Assembly (NCBI GenBank): GCA_030667555.1
Contig: DAOUVR010000064.1
Span: 1 to 6,503, forward strand
Origin: Dehalococcoidia bacterium
GTDB taxonomy: Bacteria; Chloroflexota; Dehalococcoidia; E44-bin15
Length of the DNA: 6,503 nt
Direction of reading: 5' to 3'
Shown: one piece after another, positions 1 through 5,454 of the stretch
Layout of the letters: each line of letters begins with the position of its first letter
Position numbering within the stretch: position 1 is the stretch's first letter
The notes under the pieces: generated by a model
What the model saw: the letters and a program-made list of their open reading frames with translations, nothing else
Database searches by the model: none
Told to the model about the DNA's origin: nothing
Made by a program: the position numbers and the translations under genes

Positions 1-22
1 ATGTTGCCTAAGAACCTGGTTT

Positions 23-40
23 CCCTTGTAATTACAGGGG
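23..40. promoter_or_regulatory. 18-bp near-perfect palindrome, possible operator
   Basis: The sequence CCCTTGTAATTACAGGGG is a dyad with 8 of 9 pairs matched and one T/G wobble. Its core TGTAATTACA is a perfect 10-bp palindrome with no loop. Such a loopless dyad suits a dimeric DNA-binding protein better than an RNA terminator. It lies 7 bases before the repeat element and about 210 bases upstream of the comM promoter, so which gene it would serve is unknown; it may belong to a gene outside the window. I do not recognise the regulator. It could be chance. Confidence 0.25.
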
Positions 41-47
41 TTTCATC

Positions 48-177
48 TGTCATTGCGAGGTCGCCGAAGGCGACTCGCCTTTGGCGAGAGCACTAGCGAC
101 GAAGCAACCTCGGCGGGGGGTGAAGGGAGCAACCATGAGATTGCCACGCTTGGCCTTCGGCTCCGCTCGTAATGACA
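48..177. repeat. 130-bp intergenic inverted-repeat element (TCATTGCGAG type)
   Basis: The ends are TGTCATTGCGAG (48-59) and CTCGTAATGACA (166-177), inverted copies of each other with one mismatch. A second pair lies inside: GCAACCTC (104-111) against GAGATTGC (137-144). The left arm also carries two tandem perfect hairpins, GTCGCC-GAA-GGCGAC (60-74) and CTCGCC-TTT-GGCGAG (74-88). The right arm has GCCTTCGGC (153-161), which can also pair with the CCGAAGG of the left arm. No credible coding frame lies in it. It resembles a family of short intergenic palindromic elements, with TCATTGCGAG...CGCAATGACA ends, that I recall from many bacterial genomes. It may be a non-autonomous MITE-like element or a REP-type sequence. 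No target-site duplication was identified. Confidence 0.7.
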
Positions 178-220
178 CAAAGGGGAAGGCCCAGCATGAC
201 ATGGTAAACGGTAGGGAATT

Positions 221-238
221 TTGCCACAGGAGTGGCAA
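221..238. promoter_or_regulatory. 7-bp perfect inverted repeat upstream of the comM promoter
   Basis: TTGCCAC (221-227) and GTGGCAA (232-238) are perfect inverted repeats around the 4-base loop AGGA, ending 14 bases before the -35 box of the comM promoter. The position would suit an operator or activator site. A terminator for an upstream transcript is less likely because no T-run follows. Function is inferred from position only. Confidence 0.3.
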
Positions 239-252
239 CGCTACTTGTGTCG

Positions 253-281
253 TTGACATAGTTGAACCACCACTGTAACAT
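253..281 (+). promoter_or_regulatory. sigma70-type promoter of comM
   Basis: TTGACA at 253-258 is a consensus -35 box. A 17-base spacer follows, then TAACAT at 276-281, which matches the -10 consensus at four of six positions including the key T, A, A and T. Transcription would start near 288 and give a leader of about 27 bases before the comM ATG at 315. The -35 box lies in a 12-base string, TCGTTGACATAG (250-261), that recurs identically before alaS. Confidence 0.6.
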
Positions 282-314
282 TGCCGATGTATCTAGCTAC
301 AGAAGTTCTAAAAA

Positions 315-1838
315 ATGTTAGCCAATGTGACGAGTTGTGCCGTGGTGGGGTTGGAGGGAGCCATTGTGGAGGTAGAGGTGGACATCGCCTCAGGATTGCC
401 CACCTTCACCATCGTTGGTCTCCCCGATACAGCAGTTCAGGAGGCAAGGGAAAGGGTAAGAGCCGCTATCAGGAACTCCGGCTTTACCTTCCCTATGAAG
501 CGAATCACCGTCAACCTCGCACCGGCTGACCTGAAAAAAGAGGGGGCCGCCTATGACCTCCCCATCGCTGTGGGCATTCTCCTCAGCACGGAGCAGGTCT
601 TCGCCGATGTATCACAGATGCTTTTCCTGGGGGAACTCTCCCTCGATGGCAGCCTGCGCCACACACACGGCATCCTCCCCATGGTGGCTATTGCCCAAGA
701 GAAAGGATTTCAAACTGTCTTTGTCCCTGCTTCAGATGCCAAGGAAGCCTCCTTGATCGAGGGAGTGAATACAATCCCGGTCAACTCATTGGCTGAGCTG
801 GCATCCCACCTTCGTGGGGAGACAATCATCCCCGATTACCACCCAAATGGCGAGCTTGAGGACATGGTTTTGGTAAGCGGAGCGGTGATGGACATCGCCT
901 ATGTGAAGGGACAGGAGCATGTGAAGCGGGCGCTGGAGGTGGCTGCTGCCGGGGGTCATAGCATGTTGATGAACGGTCCTCCCGGCAGTGGCAAGACGTT
1001 GCTGGCACGCTCTGTGCCATCGATACTGCCCAAAATGAGCATGGCCGAGGCATTGGAGGTGACAAAGGTCTACAGTGTGAGCGGGCTTTTGCCACAAGAC
1101 ACCCCGTTAGTCATGCAGCGCCCCTTTCGCTCCCCCCATTATACTATTTCCCATGCTGGGCTTGTCGGTGGGGGACGCTGGCCGAGGCCTGGTGAAATCA
1201 GCCTCAGCCATCGCGGAGTGCTCTTCCTTGATGAGTTGCCCGAGTTTGGGCATGCTGTGCTTGAGGTATTGCGCCAGCCCATTGAAGATAAGGTTGTTAC
1301 CATCAGTCGCGCTCAGGGAAGCATTACATTTCCAGCGAACTTCATGCTAGTTGCGGCGATGAATCCCTGCCCGTGCGGCTATTATGGCGACCCGTTGAAG
1401 GAATGCACCTGCACACCGGGCATGATCTCCCGCTACCAGAAACGAGTTAGTGGCCCGCTCCTCGATAGGATTGACATCTTCGTGGTAGTGCCACGCATCG
1501 AATATGAGAAGCTCACCGACGAAAGATTAGGCGAGGAGTCGGACAGGGTCCGCTCAAGGGTTGAGGAGGCTCGCTTAATCCAGCGGGAGCGATTTCAGGG
1601 CACGCTTCTCATATGCAATTCAGAGATGACTCCTGTGGAGGTGAGAGAGTTTTGCCAGGTGGAGACTGAGGCGCAGAGCCTGCTCAGGACAGCTATGAAG
1701 CAACTGGTTCTCTCTGCCCGTGCATTTCACCGCGTTTTGAAGCTCTCCCGCACTATAGCTGACCTCGCCAAAGCCGAGACGATTACAGCCAGCCACCTCG
1801 CTGAGGCGCTCCAGTATCGCCCAAGGAGCCTATTCTAG
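315..1838 (+). CDS. comM: ComM/YifB family Mg-chelatase-like AAA+ ATPase
   Basis: This 507-residue cytoplasmic protein has the usual length of the YifB/ComM family. In studied naturally competent bacteria ComM is a hexameric helicase that promotes branch migration during integration of transformed DNA; the role in other species is unclear. Domains in order: an N-terminal ChlI-like domain with the family signature SGLPTFTIVGLPD (26-38) and RERVRAAI (45-52); the AAA+ core with Walker A GPPGSGKT (221-228) and Walker B VLFLDELPEF (302-311); the cysteine pairs of MNPCPCG (349-355) and CTC (364-366), a family trait that may bind metal; a GPLLDRIDI segment (380-388), probably the arginine finger; and a C-terminal helical domain with LSARAFHRVLKLSRTIADL (466-484). 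The ATG at 315 fits the conserved N-terminus MLANVTSCAVVGLEG, and an in-frame TAA at 309-311 rules out any earlier start. Its Shine-Dalgarno sequence is weak (AGAAG, 301-305). It seems to be transcribed alone from the promoter at 253-281. Confidence 0.96.
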   Translation: MLANVTSCAVVGLEGAIVEVEVDIASGLPTFTIVGLPDTAVQEARERVRAAIRNSGFTFPMKRITVNLAPADLKKEGAAYDLPIAVGILLSTEQVFADVSQMLFLGELSLDGSLRHTHGILPMVAIAQEKGFQTVFVPASDAKEASLIEGVNTIPVNSLAELASHLRGETIIPDYHPNGELEDMVLVSGAVMDIAYVKGQEHVKRALEVAAAGGHSMLMNGPPGSGKTLLARSVPSILPKMSMAEALEVTKVYSVSGLLPQDTPLVMQRPFRSPHYTISHAGLVGGGRWPRPGEISLSHRGVLFLDELPEFGHAVLEVLRQPIEDKVVTISRAQGSITFPANFMLVAAMNPCPCGYYGDPLKECTCTPGMISRYQKRVSGPLLDRIDIFVVVPRIEYEKLTDERLGEESDRVRSRVEEARLIQRERFQGTLLICNSEMTPVEVREFCQVETEAQSLLRTAMKQLVLSARAFHRVLKLSRTIADLAKAETITASHLAEALQYRPRSLF

Positions 1839-1860
1839 AAGCTTATGTTGCCGCCATGAA

Positions 1861-1876
1861 TCGGGGCACTCCCCGA
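1861..1876 (+). terminator. small GC hairpin after comM, possible terminator without a T-run
   Basis: TCGGGG (1861-1866) and CCCCGA (1871-1876) form a perfect 6-bp stem with the 4-base loop CACT, 22 bases after the comM stop codon. No T-run follows (AAACATCC), so it is not a classical intrinsic terminator. It could be a weak terminator, or a 3'-end stabiliser processed from a comM-channel readthrough transcript. Confidence 0.35.
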
Positions 1877-1902
1877 AACATCCTCGAATCAAGGCACACA
1901 TA

Positions 1903-1929
1903 TTGACATAAAGGCGATATTTATTCGCC
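1903..1929 (+). promoter_or_regulatory. TTGACATA box followed by a 5-bp hairpin upstream of the channel gene
   Basis: TTGACATA (1903-1910) is identical to the -35 region before comM and alaS. Here, however, the position 17 bases on is GC-rich (CGCCGG) and gives no -10 box. Instead the box is followed by GGCGA (1913-1917), TATTTAT and TCGCC (1925-1929), a perfect inverted repeat with an AT-only 7-base loop. It may be a promoter of non-standard architecture, an operator over a promoter I cannot define, or an RNA hairpin 18 bases before the Shine-Dalgarno sequence. Confidence 0.3.
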
Positions 1930-1947
1930 GGTGATGGAAATCTTGCT

Positions 1948-1953
1948 GGGAGG
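1948..1953 (+). promoter_or_regulatory. ribosome binding site fixing the channel start at 1961
   Basis: GGGAGG (1948-1953) lies 7 bases before the ATG at 1961, an ideal Shine-Dalgarno spacing. The longer in-frame alternatives, GTG at 1931 and ATG at 1934, have no such element and would add about ten residues (MMEILLGGNT) that are simply the translated ribosome binding site. Confidence 0.75.
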
Positions 1954-1960
1954 AAATACT

Positions 1961-2935
1961 ATGGATTGGACTCCTGTGTTAGATTGGCTCGCTTCCCACG
2001 GTGTTCGCATTCTCATCATCCTCCTCGTTGGTGCCGCTCTATACTATATGGTGCGGATGCTGGTTCCACCGGCTGTGACGCATAGCTCGAAAGTGCGATA
2101 TGGCCTGAAAAGGAGGATGAAGAAAAAAGATGAGGAGGAGGTAGAGAAAAGGGCAAAAACCGTGTCCCGCATTTTTGTGGGAACGGCCACGGTGCTTATC
2201 CTCGTGGCTGTCATCCTCATGATCCTCGCTGAGGTGGGGATAAGTATTGCACCCCTCATTGCTGGCCTGGGCATCGTTGGCATTGCCGTTGGCTTTGGCG
2301 CCCAGAGCTTGGTTAAGGACATTATCGCTGGGATTTTCATCCTTCTGGAAAATCAGTATAGGGTCGGCGATTGGGTGCAGATCGCCGATACCATGGGTGT
2401 TGTGGAGGAGATAAACCTGAGGAGAACCATCCTCAGGGACATCGATGGCGTAGTGCATGTCGTTCCCAATGGTGAAATCAAGGTGGCATCCAACTTCACC
2501 AAGGAATGGGCTCGGGTCAATTTGAACGTCTCAGTAGCCTATGATACCAACCTCGACCATGCCATCGCCGTCATCAATAAGGTGGGAGAGGGTATGGCCG
2601 AAGAGCCCTACTGGAAATCGCTTGTCCTGAAGCCACTCCAGGCGATTAGGGTGGATAAACTTGGTGATTCGGGGATCGAAATCAGGATACTAGGGGACAC
2701 CAAGCCCATGAGGCAATGGGAGGTTATGGGGGAGTTGAGGAAGAGGCTAAAGAACGCTTTCGATGAAGAAGGCATCGAGATCCCCTGGCCACACACCAAG
2801 GTCTACTTTGGCAATCTTCCGCCACAAATGTCCACCGGTGAAGCGCAAATGCCCTCTGGGTCTGTTGAAGTGCCACCGTCCACACCACCGAGAAAACCTC
2901 CGCCGCCAGCCCCAGAGGATGATGCCGGGGAATAA
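1961..2935 (+). CDS. MscS-family mechanosensitive ion channel
   Basis: The protein has 324 residues, slightly longer than E. coli MscS (286). MscS-type channels are heptameric inner-membrane pores that open on membrane tension and release solutes during hypo-osmotic shock. Three membrane segments are visible: about 14-36, 70-91, and the pore helix at about 96-128. The pore helix has the Gly/Ala-rich pattern AGLGIVGIAVGFGAQSLVKD (101-120), matching TM3a/TM3b. A strongly charged cytoplasmic-type stretch, KRRMKKKDEEEVEKR (50-64), lies between TM1 and TM2. The beta domain follows with YRVGDWVQI (133-141), and PNGEI (169-173) marks its end. The alpha/beta vestibule runs to IEIPWPHTKVYF (272-283). 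Residues after about 285 form a Pro-rich, acidic-ended tail (PPRKPPPP at 309-316) absent from the minimal family architecture and probably disordered. Its stop codon is 2 bases from the otsB start, implying one mRNA and a role in osmotic stress. Confidence 0.94.
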   Translation: MDWTPVLDWLASHGVRILIILLVGAALYYMVRMLVPPAVTHSSKVRYGLKRRMKKKDEEEVEKRAKTVSRIFVGTATVLILVAVILMILAEVGISIAPLIAGLGIVGIAVGFGAQSLVKDIIAGIFILLENQYRVGDWVQIADTMGVVEEINLRRTILRDIDGVVHVVPNGEIKVASNFTKEWARVNLNVSVAYDTNLDHAIAVINKVGEGMAEEPYWKSLVLKPLQAIRVDKLGDSGIEIRILGDTKPMRQWEVMGELRKRLKNAFDEEGIEIPWPHTKVYFGNLPPQMSTGEAQMPSGSVEVPPSTPPRKPPPPAPEDDAGE

Positions 2936-2937
2936 CC

Positions 2938-3747
2938 GTGCCTTACCTTTTTGACCACCTGGACGCCGTTCGACAGGTGCTGACCGCCTCCCCTTTTGGG
3001 CTCATCACCGATATAGATGGGACAGTAAGCGAGATCGCCCCATGCCCTGAAGAAGCGCGGGTTTCCCCAGTCTGCCGTGAGCAGCTTGCCATCCTGACGA
3101 AACGATTGGAATTGGTGGCAGCTATCTCAGGACGCCCTGCTCTTGACGCCAAGGAGATGATAGGGGTTGATGGGATTGTCTACGTAGGAAATAATGGCCT
3201 GGAGCAATGGCACGACGGTGTCATGCTATTCGTCGAGGGGGTCAAAGAGTACACACCAAAGGTCACAGCAGTGCTCGATGAATTGAGAGGCTCCCTAACC
3301 ACAGAGGGTATTTCCTTTGAGAACAAGGGGGTAGCGCTCTCCGTTCATTACCGCCGTAGCCCTGACAGGGAGAGTGCCAGAAATTGCATCCTGGAGAAGA
3401 TAGAGGCTTCCTCTATAGCGAGAGATTTTCGTATCCAGGAGGGGAAGATGGTGGTAGAGCTTCGCCCTCCAGTTGAGGTGAACAAGGCTACTGCGGTAGA
3501 GGCTCTGGTGAAGAGTTACAACCTTAGAGGTGTCATCTATGTGGGGGATGATATTAGCGATGTGGATGCCTTTGGCGTCATGCACCAAGAAATCTTCAAA
3601 GGTCTAGCCGTGGGCGTTATTAGCGAAGAAACACCGCAACAGTTGGAGAAGAAGGCAGATTTCACCCTTAATGGAGTAGCCGATGTGGAGCGTTTCCTCA
3701 CGTGGCTGGCTGGAGTTGCTCCTGCACCAACTCGACCACATCCCTGA
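2938..3747 (+). CDS. otsB: trehalose-6-phosphate phosphatase (OtsB)
   Basis: This 269-residue HAD-superfamily phosphatase has the usual OtsB length. It hydrolyses trehalose-6-phosphate to trehalose and phosphate in the cytoplasm, the second step of the OtsAB pathway. HAD motif I is DIDGT (25-29), with D25 as nucleophile and D27 as general acid. Motif II is the serine of AISGR (62-66). Motif III is K183 in NKATAV. Motif IV is GDDISD (203-208), the Mg-binding acidic cluster. OtsB signatures YVGNNGLE (82-89), ENKG (128-131) and EGKMVVELRP (168-177) are present. The start is GTG at 2938, with GGGG (2927-2930) 7 bases upstream. Placed 2 bases after the channel's TAA, it is probably translationally coupled to it. 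Its last 50 bases, including the stop, overlap the 3' end of otsA on the other strand. The C-terminal tail APAPTRPHP lies in this overlap and is probably dispensable. Confidence 0.92.
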   Translation: MPYLFDHLDAVRQVLTASPFGLITDIDGTVSEIAPCPEEARVSPVCREQLAILTKRLELVAAISGRPALDAKEMIGVDGIVYVGNNGLEQWHDGVMLFVEGVKEYTPKVTAVLDELRGSLTTEGISFENKGVALSVHYRRSPDRESARNCILEKIEASSIARDFRIQEGKMVVELRPPVEVNKATAVEALVKSYNLRGVIYVGDDISDVDAFGVMHQEIFKGLAVGVISEETPQQLEKKADFTLNGVADVERFLTWLAGVAPAPTRPHP

Positions 3748-5236
3748 GCTGCTGATAAAGCCACATGGTAATATCTTCCTGTTCAATGGATCTCTTCAGG
3801 GCAATTGCTTTCTGTCTTCTCTCATCAAGAGGCATCGACAGCGCACGGTAGAGTGCTTCCGCCGTTCCTTCCAGGTCGGTTGGCGTTATTGTAAGGACAT
3901 TGTCCCCAAGCTGTTCACAGGCACCGGCGGTCTCCGATAGCACCAGGACCCCATCACAGGTGTTGATTATTGGGCCCTCTTTAGCTACCAGGTTCATGCC
4001 GTCGATCACCGAATTCACCAGCAGAACATCGTAATGGCACATGCCAGCAAGTGCTTGAGCGTAATTGTTTTCACACAATACCTGTATGGGCTGCCAGTCA
4101 TCATTGCCATATTTGGTGTTTACTGCCGAGATTGCCTCATCGACCTCGTCAGAATATCTTCGATACTGCCTTATATGCATGCGCGATGGAACCAGTATAG
4201 CGAGGAAGGTAATCTTCCCCTGAAGGTGTGGATATCGCTGGAGTAGCAGGTCAAAGGCTCTAAAACCCCTGACGATGTTCTTGCTGGGCTCCAGTCGGTC
4301 TACCCTGAGAATGGTTTGCTCGCTATAAAGGGAGCGCAGCTTTTCCTTATATTCTTGCACAAGTGGTGAGCGGACTGTCTTTCGCAGGTTGGCTGCATCA
4401 ACAGACACGGGGTAGTGGTTGACCCTGGTGATATGGTCGTCAATCTGTATGGTGTGCCCTCTGTAATCAACCTCGGCTCCTTCAATGAAAACCTCACAGC
4501 AGTGTAGAAAATTGTATACGTCCTTTTTGGTTTGCATGCCAACAATGTCGCTGGCACAAAGACCCTCGTAGATCGCCTTGCGCATGAAACAAGGCAGAAG
4601 CTGCCAATAATGAAGTTCTGGCCAGGGGATATGGGTGAAGTGCTGGATGATAGCATTTGGAATTTGCTTTCGAATATAGCCTGGGGCAAGATACAGATGA
4701 TAATCGTGGAGCATCACCAGAGGAGGGATATCGCTTCTCAAGGCTTCGTCAATCACTGCGTCTGCGATGGCGCGGTTAACACGCACATAGCCGTTTTCCC
4801 AGGCATCATAAACCCTAGCATCGATATTAGGAGTATGAGAGGAGTTCCACATATAGTGCTGGAGGAACCACAGAAGAGGGTTGCAGATGACGCTGTAGAA
4901 TTTGTGGTAGACACTCCCTGAGGAGACTACAAAGCGAAGGTAGAGGCTATGACCTGGGAAAGACGCCTTGAAGCGATTCCCTTGTGCCATTTCTGCAGCC
5001 TGGCGGTCTCCTGCTCCCATCGCGCTGGAGATCCAGGTGAGGTCGATAAACTGGCTAATAGCACTAAGGGCAGTAACAACACCACCACTGCCCCGATGCC
5101 CTTGCAGCTTGCCCCCTTCATCGATTTGATAATCAATAGGGCCACGATTGCTGGCAAGGATTAGGTTTCTCTTCCCTGAGGTTTCTTGACAAAGCTGGCT
5201 TAGCCGAAATTTGCCATCATCGTTCGGCATCGCCAT
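3698..5236 (-). CDS. otsA: trehalose-6-phosphate synthase (OtsA), GT20 family
   Basis: This 512-residue GT-B fold retaining glycosyltransferase, typical in length, transfers glucose from a nucleotide sugar (usually UDP-glucose) to glucose-6-phosphate to form trehalose-6-phosphate. The N-terminal lobe has ASNRGPI (28-34) and GGVVTAL (51-57), the donor/acceptor loop. HDYH (177-180) and HIPWPE (202-207) follow. The C-terminal donor lobe has RLEPSKN (314-320), keeping the Arg and Lys that in E. coli OtsA (R262, K267) contact the nucleotide diphosphate, then DGMNLVAKE (412-420) and LSETAGACEQL (433-443). The loops differ from the E. coli type (RLDYSKG, HIPFP); I recall similar SNRGP/SKN versions in Actinobacteria and Chloroflexota. 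Substrate specificity is inferred from the family and from the adjacent otsB; another GT20 activity such as glucosylglycerol-phosphate synthesis is less likely. Two starts are possible: M1 at 5236 (4 bases from GGAGG) and M3 at 5230 (10 bases). Confidence 0.91.
   Translation of the reverse strand: MAMPNDDGKFRLSQLCQETSGKRNLILASNRGPIDYQIDEGGKLQGHRGSGGVVTALSAISQFIDLTWISSAMGAGDRQAAEMAQGNRFKASFPGHSLYLRFVVSSGSVYHKFYSVICNPLLWFLQHYMWNSSHTPNIDARVYDAWENGYVRVNRAIADAVIDEALRSDIPPLVMLHDYHLYLAPGYIRKQIPNAIIQHFTHIPWPELHYWQLLPCFMRKAIYEGLCASDIVGMQTKKDVYNFLHCCEVFIEGAEVDYRGHTIQIDDHITRVNHYPVSVDAANLRKTVRSPLVQEYKEKLRSLYSEQTILRVDRLEPSKNIVRGFRAFDLLLQRYPHLQGKITFLAILVPSRMHIRQYRRYSDEVDEAISAVNTKYGNDDWQPIQVLCENNYAQALAGMCHYDVLLVNSVIDGMNLVAKEGPIINTCDGVLVLSETAGACEQLGDNVLTITPTDLEGTAEALYRALSMPLDERRQKAIALKRSIEQEDITMWLYQQLRDVVELVQEQLQPAT
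3713..3733. repeat. 6-bp inverted repeat inside the otsB/otsA overlap
   Basis: GAGTTG (3713-3718) and CAACTC (3728-3733) are perfect inverted repeats around a 9-base loop, inside the 50-bp region shared by the 3' ends of otsB and otsA. Either transcript could form this hairpin. There is no T-run on either side, so a bidirectional intrinsic terminator is not supported. It may be coincidental. Confidence 0.25.
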
Positions 5237-5240
5237 ATCG

Positions 5241-5245
5241 CCTCC
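5241..5245 (-). promoter_or_regulatory. ribosome binding site of otsA
   Basis: On the minus strand GGAGG is read at 5245-5241. It is 4 bases from the ATG at 5236 and 10 bases from the second in-frame ATG at 5230 (codons ATG GCG ATG). Neither spacing is optimal, so translation may begin at either; the two proteins would differ by two residues. Confidence 0.65.
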
Positions 5246-5318
5246 ATATTTTTTGTTGATTCATTTTGGGTTTGATTTTAATGAACAAGCTATAAGAAGA
5301 GTTAAAAACGGATAGTTG

Positions 5319-5348
5319 AACTTAACACATACTCTCTAAGGATGTCAA
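5319..5348 (-). promoter_or_regulatory. candidate otsA promoter in the divergent intergenic region
   Basis: On the minus strand TTGACA is read at 5348-5343. With an 18-base spacer it is followed by TAAGTT (5324-5319), a poor -10 box preceded by TGT like an extended -10 element. It would leave a leader of about 75 bases that is very AT-rich between about 5246 and 5310. A second -10-like TAAAAT is read at 5280-5275 but has no good -35. The 218-base otsA-alaS gap (5237-5454) holds no supported gene; besides these sites and the alaS promoter I see nothing else in it. Confidence 0.35.
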
Positions 5349-5415
5349 GTCCATGCTGGTTTGTTAACCTTGGCCTCTCCCGACTGTCTGTAGGTTTCCT
5401 TACAATACTCTTTCG

Positions 5416-5445
5416 TTGACATAGCGTTCCTGCTTCCACTAAAAT
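5416..5445 (+). promoter_or_regulatory. sigma70-type promoter of alaS
   Basis: TTGACA (5416-5421) is a consensus -35 box. An 18-base spacer follows, then TAAAAT (5440-5445), which matches the -10 consensus at five of six positions. Transcription would start near 5452, only a few bases before the ATG at 5455, so the mRNA would be almost leaderless. The Shine-Dalgarno-like AGGTAGGG (5447-5454) would be partly outside such a transcript. The 12 bases TCGTTGACATAG (5413-5424) are identical to those before comM. Confidence 0.65.
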
Positions 5446-5454
5446 CAGGTAGGG

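Noticed and set aside
50..281. Three short overlapping reading frames (62-69 codons) on both strands in the 5' region
   Set aside because: They run through the inverted-repeat element and the comM promoter, have no family resemblance, and reflect the GC-rich palindromic sequence.
281..529. 82-codon plus-strand frame overlapping the start of comM
   Set aside because: It overlaps the clearly conserved comM N-terminus in another frame and has low-complexity Gly/His/Arg content typical of a shadow frame.
1931..1960. Upstream GTG/ATG start of the channel gene
   Set aside because: The extra residues are the translation of the ribosome binding site itself; GGGAGG is correctly spaced for the ATG at 1961.
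2039..2458. 139-codon minus-strand frame inside the channel gene
   Set aside because: It is the antisense of a confident MscS-family gene and its His/Asp-rich composition has no recognisable domain.
3698..3747. Frameshift or sequencing error making otsB or otsA too long
   Set aside because: Both proteins have normal family lengths and intact C-terminal regions, so the overlap appears genuine rather than caused by a lost stop codon.
4532..4921. 129-codon plus-strand frame inside otsA
   Set aside because: It is antisense to the conserved HDYH and HIPWPE region of otsA; no independent family signal or ribosome binding site.
5237..5454. T-box riboswitch controlling alaS
   Set aside because: No AGGGTGG-type T-box sequence or terminator/antiterminator pair is visible, and the best promoter lies just before the ATG, leaving no room for a leader.
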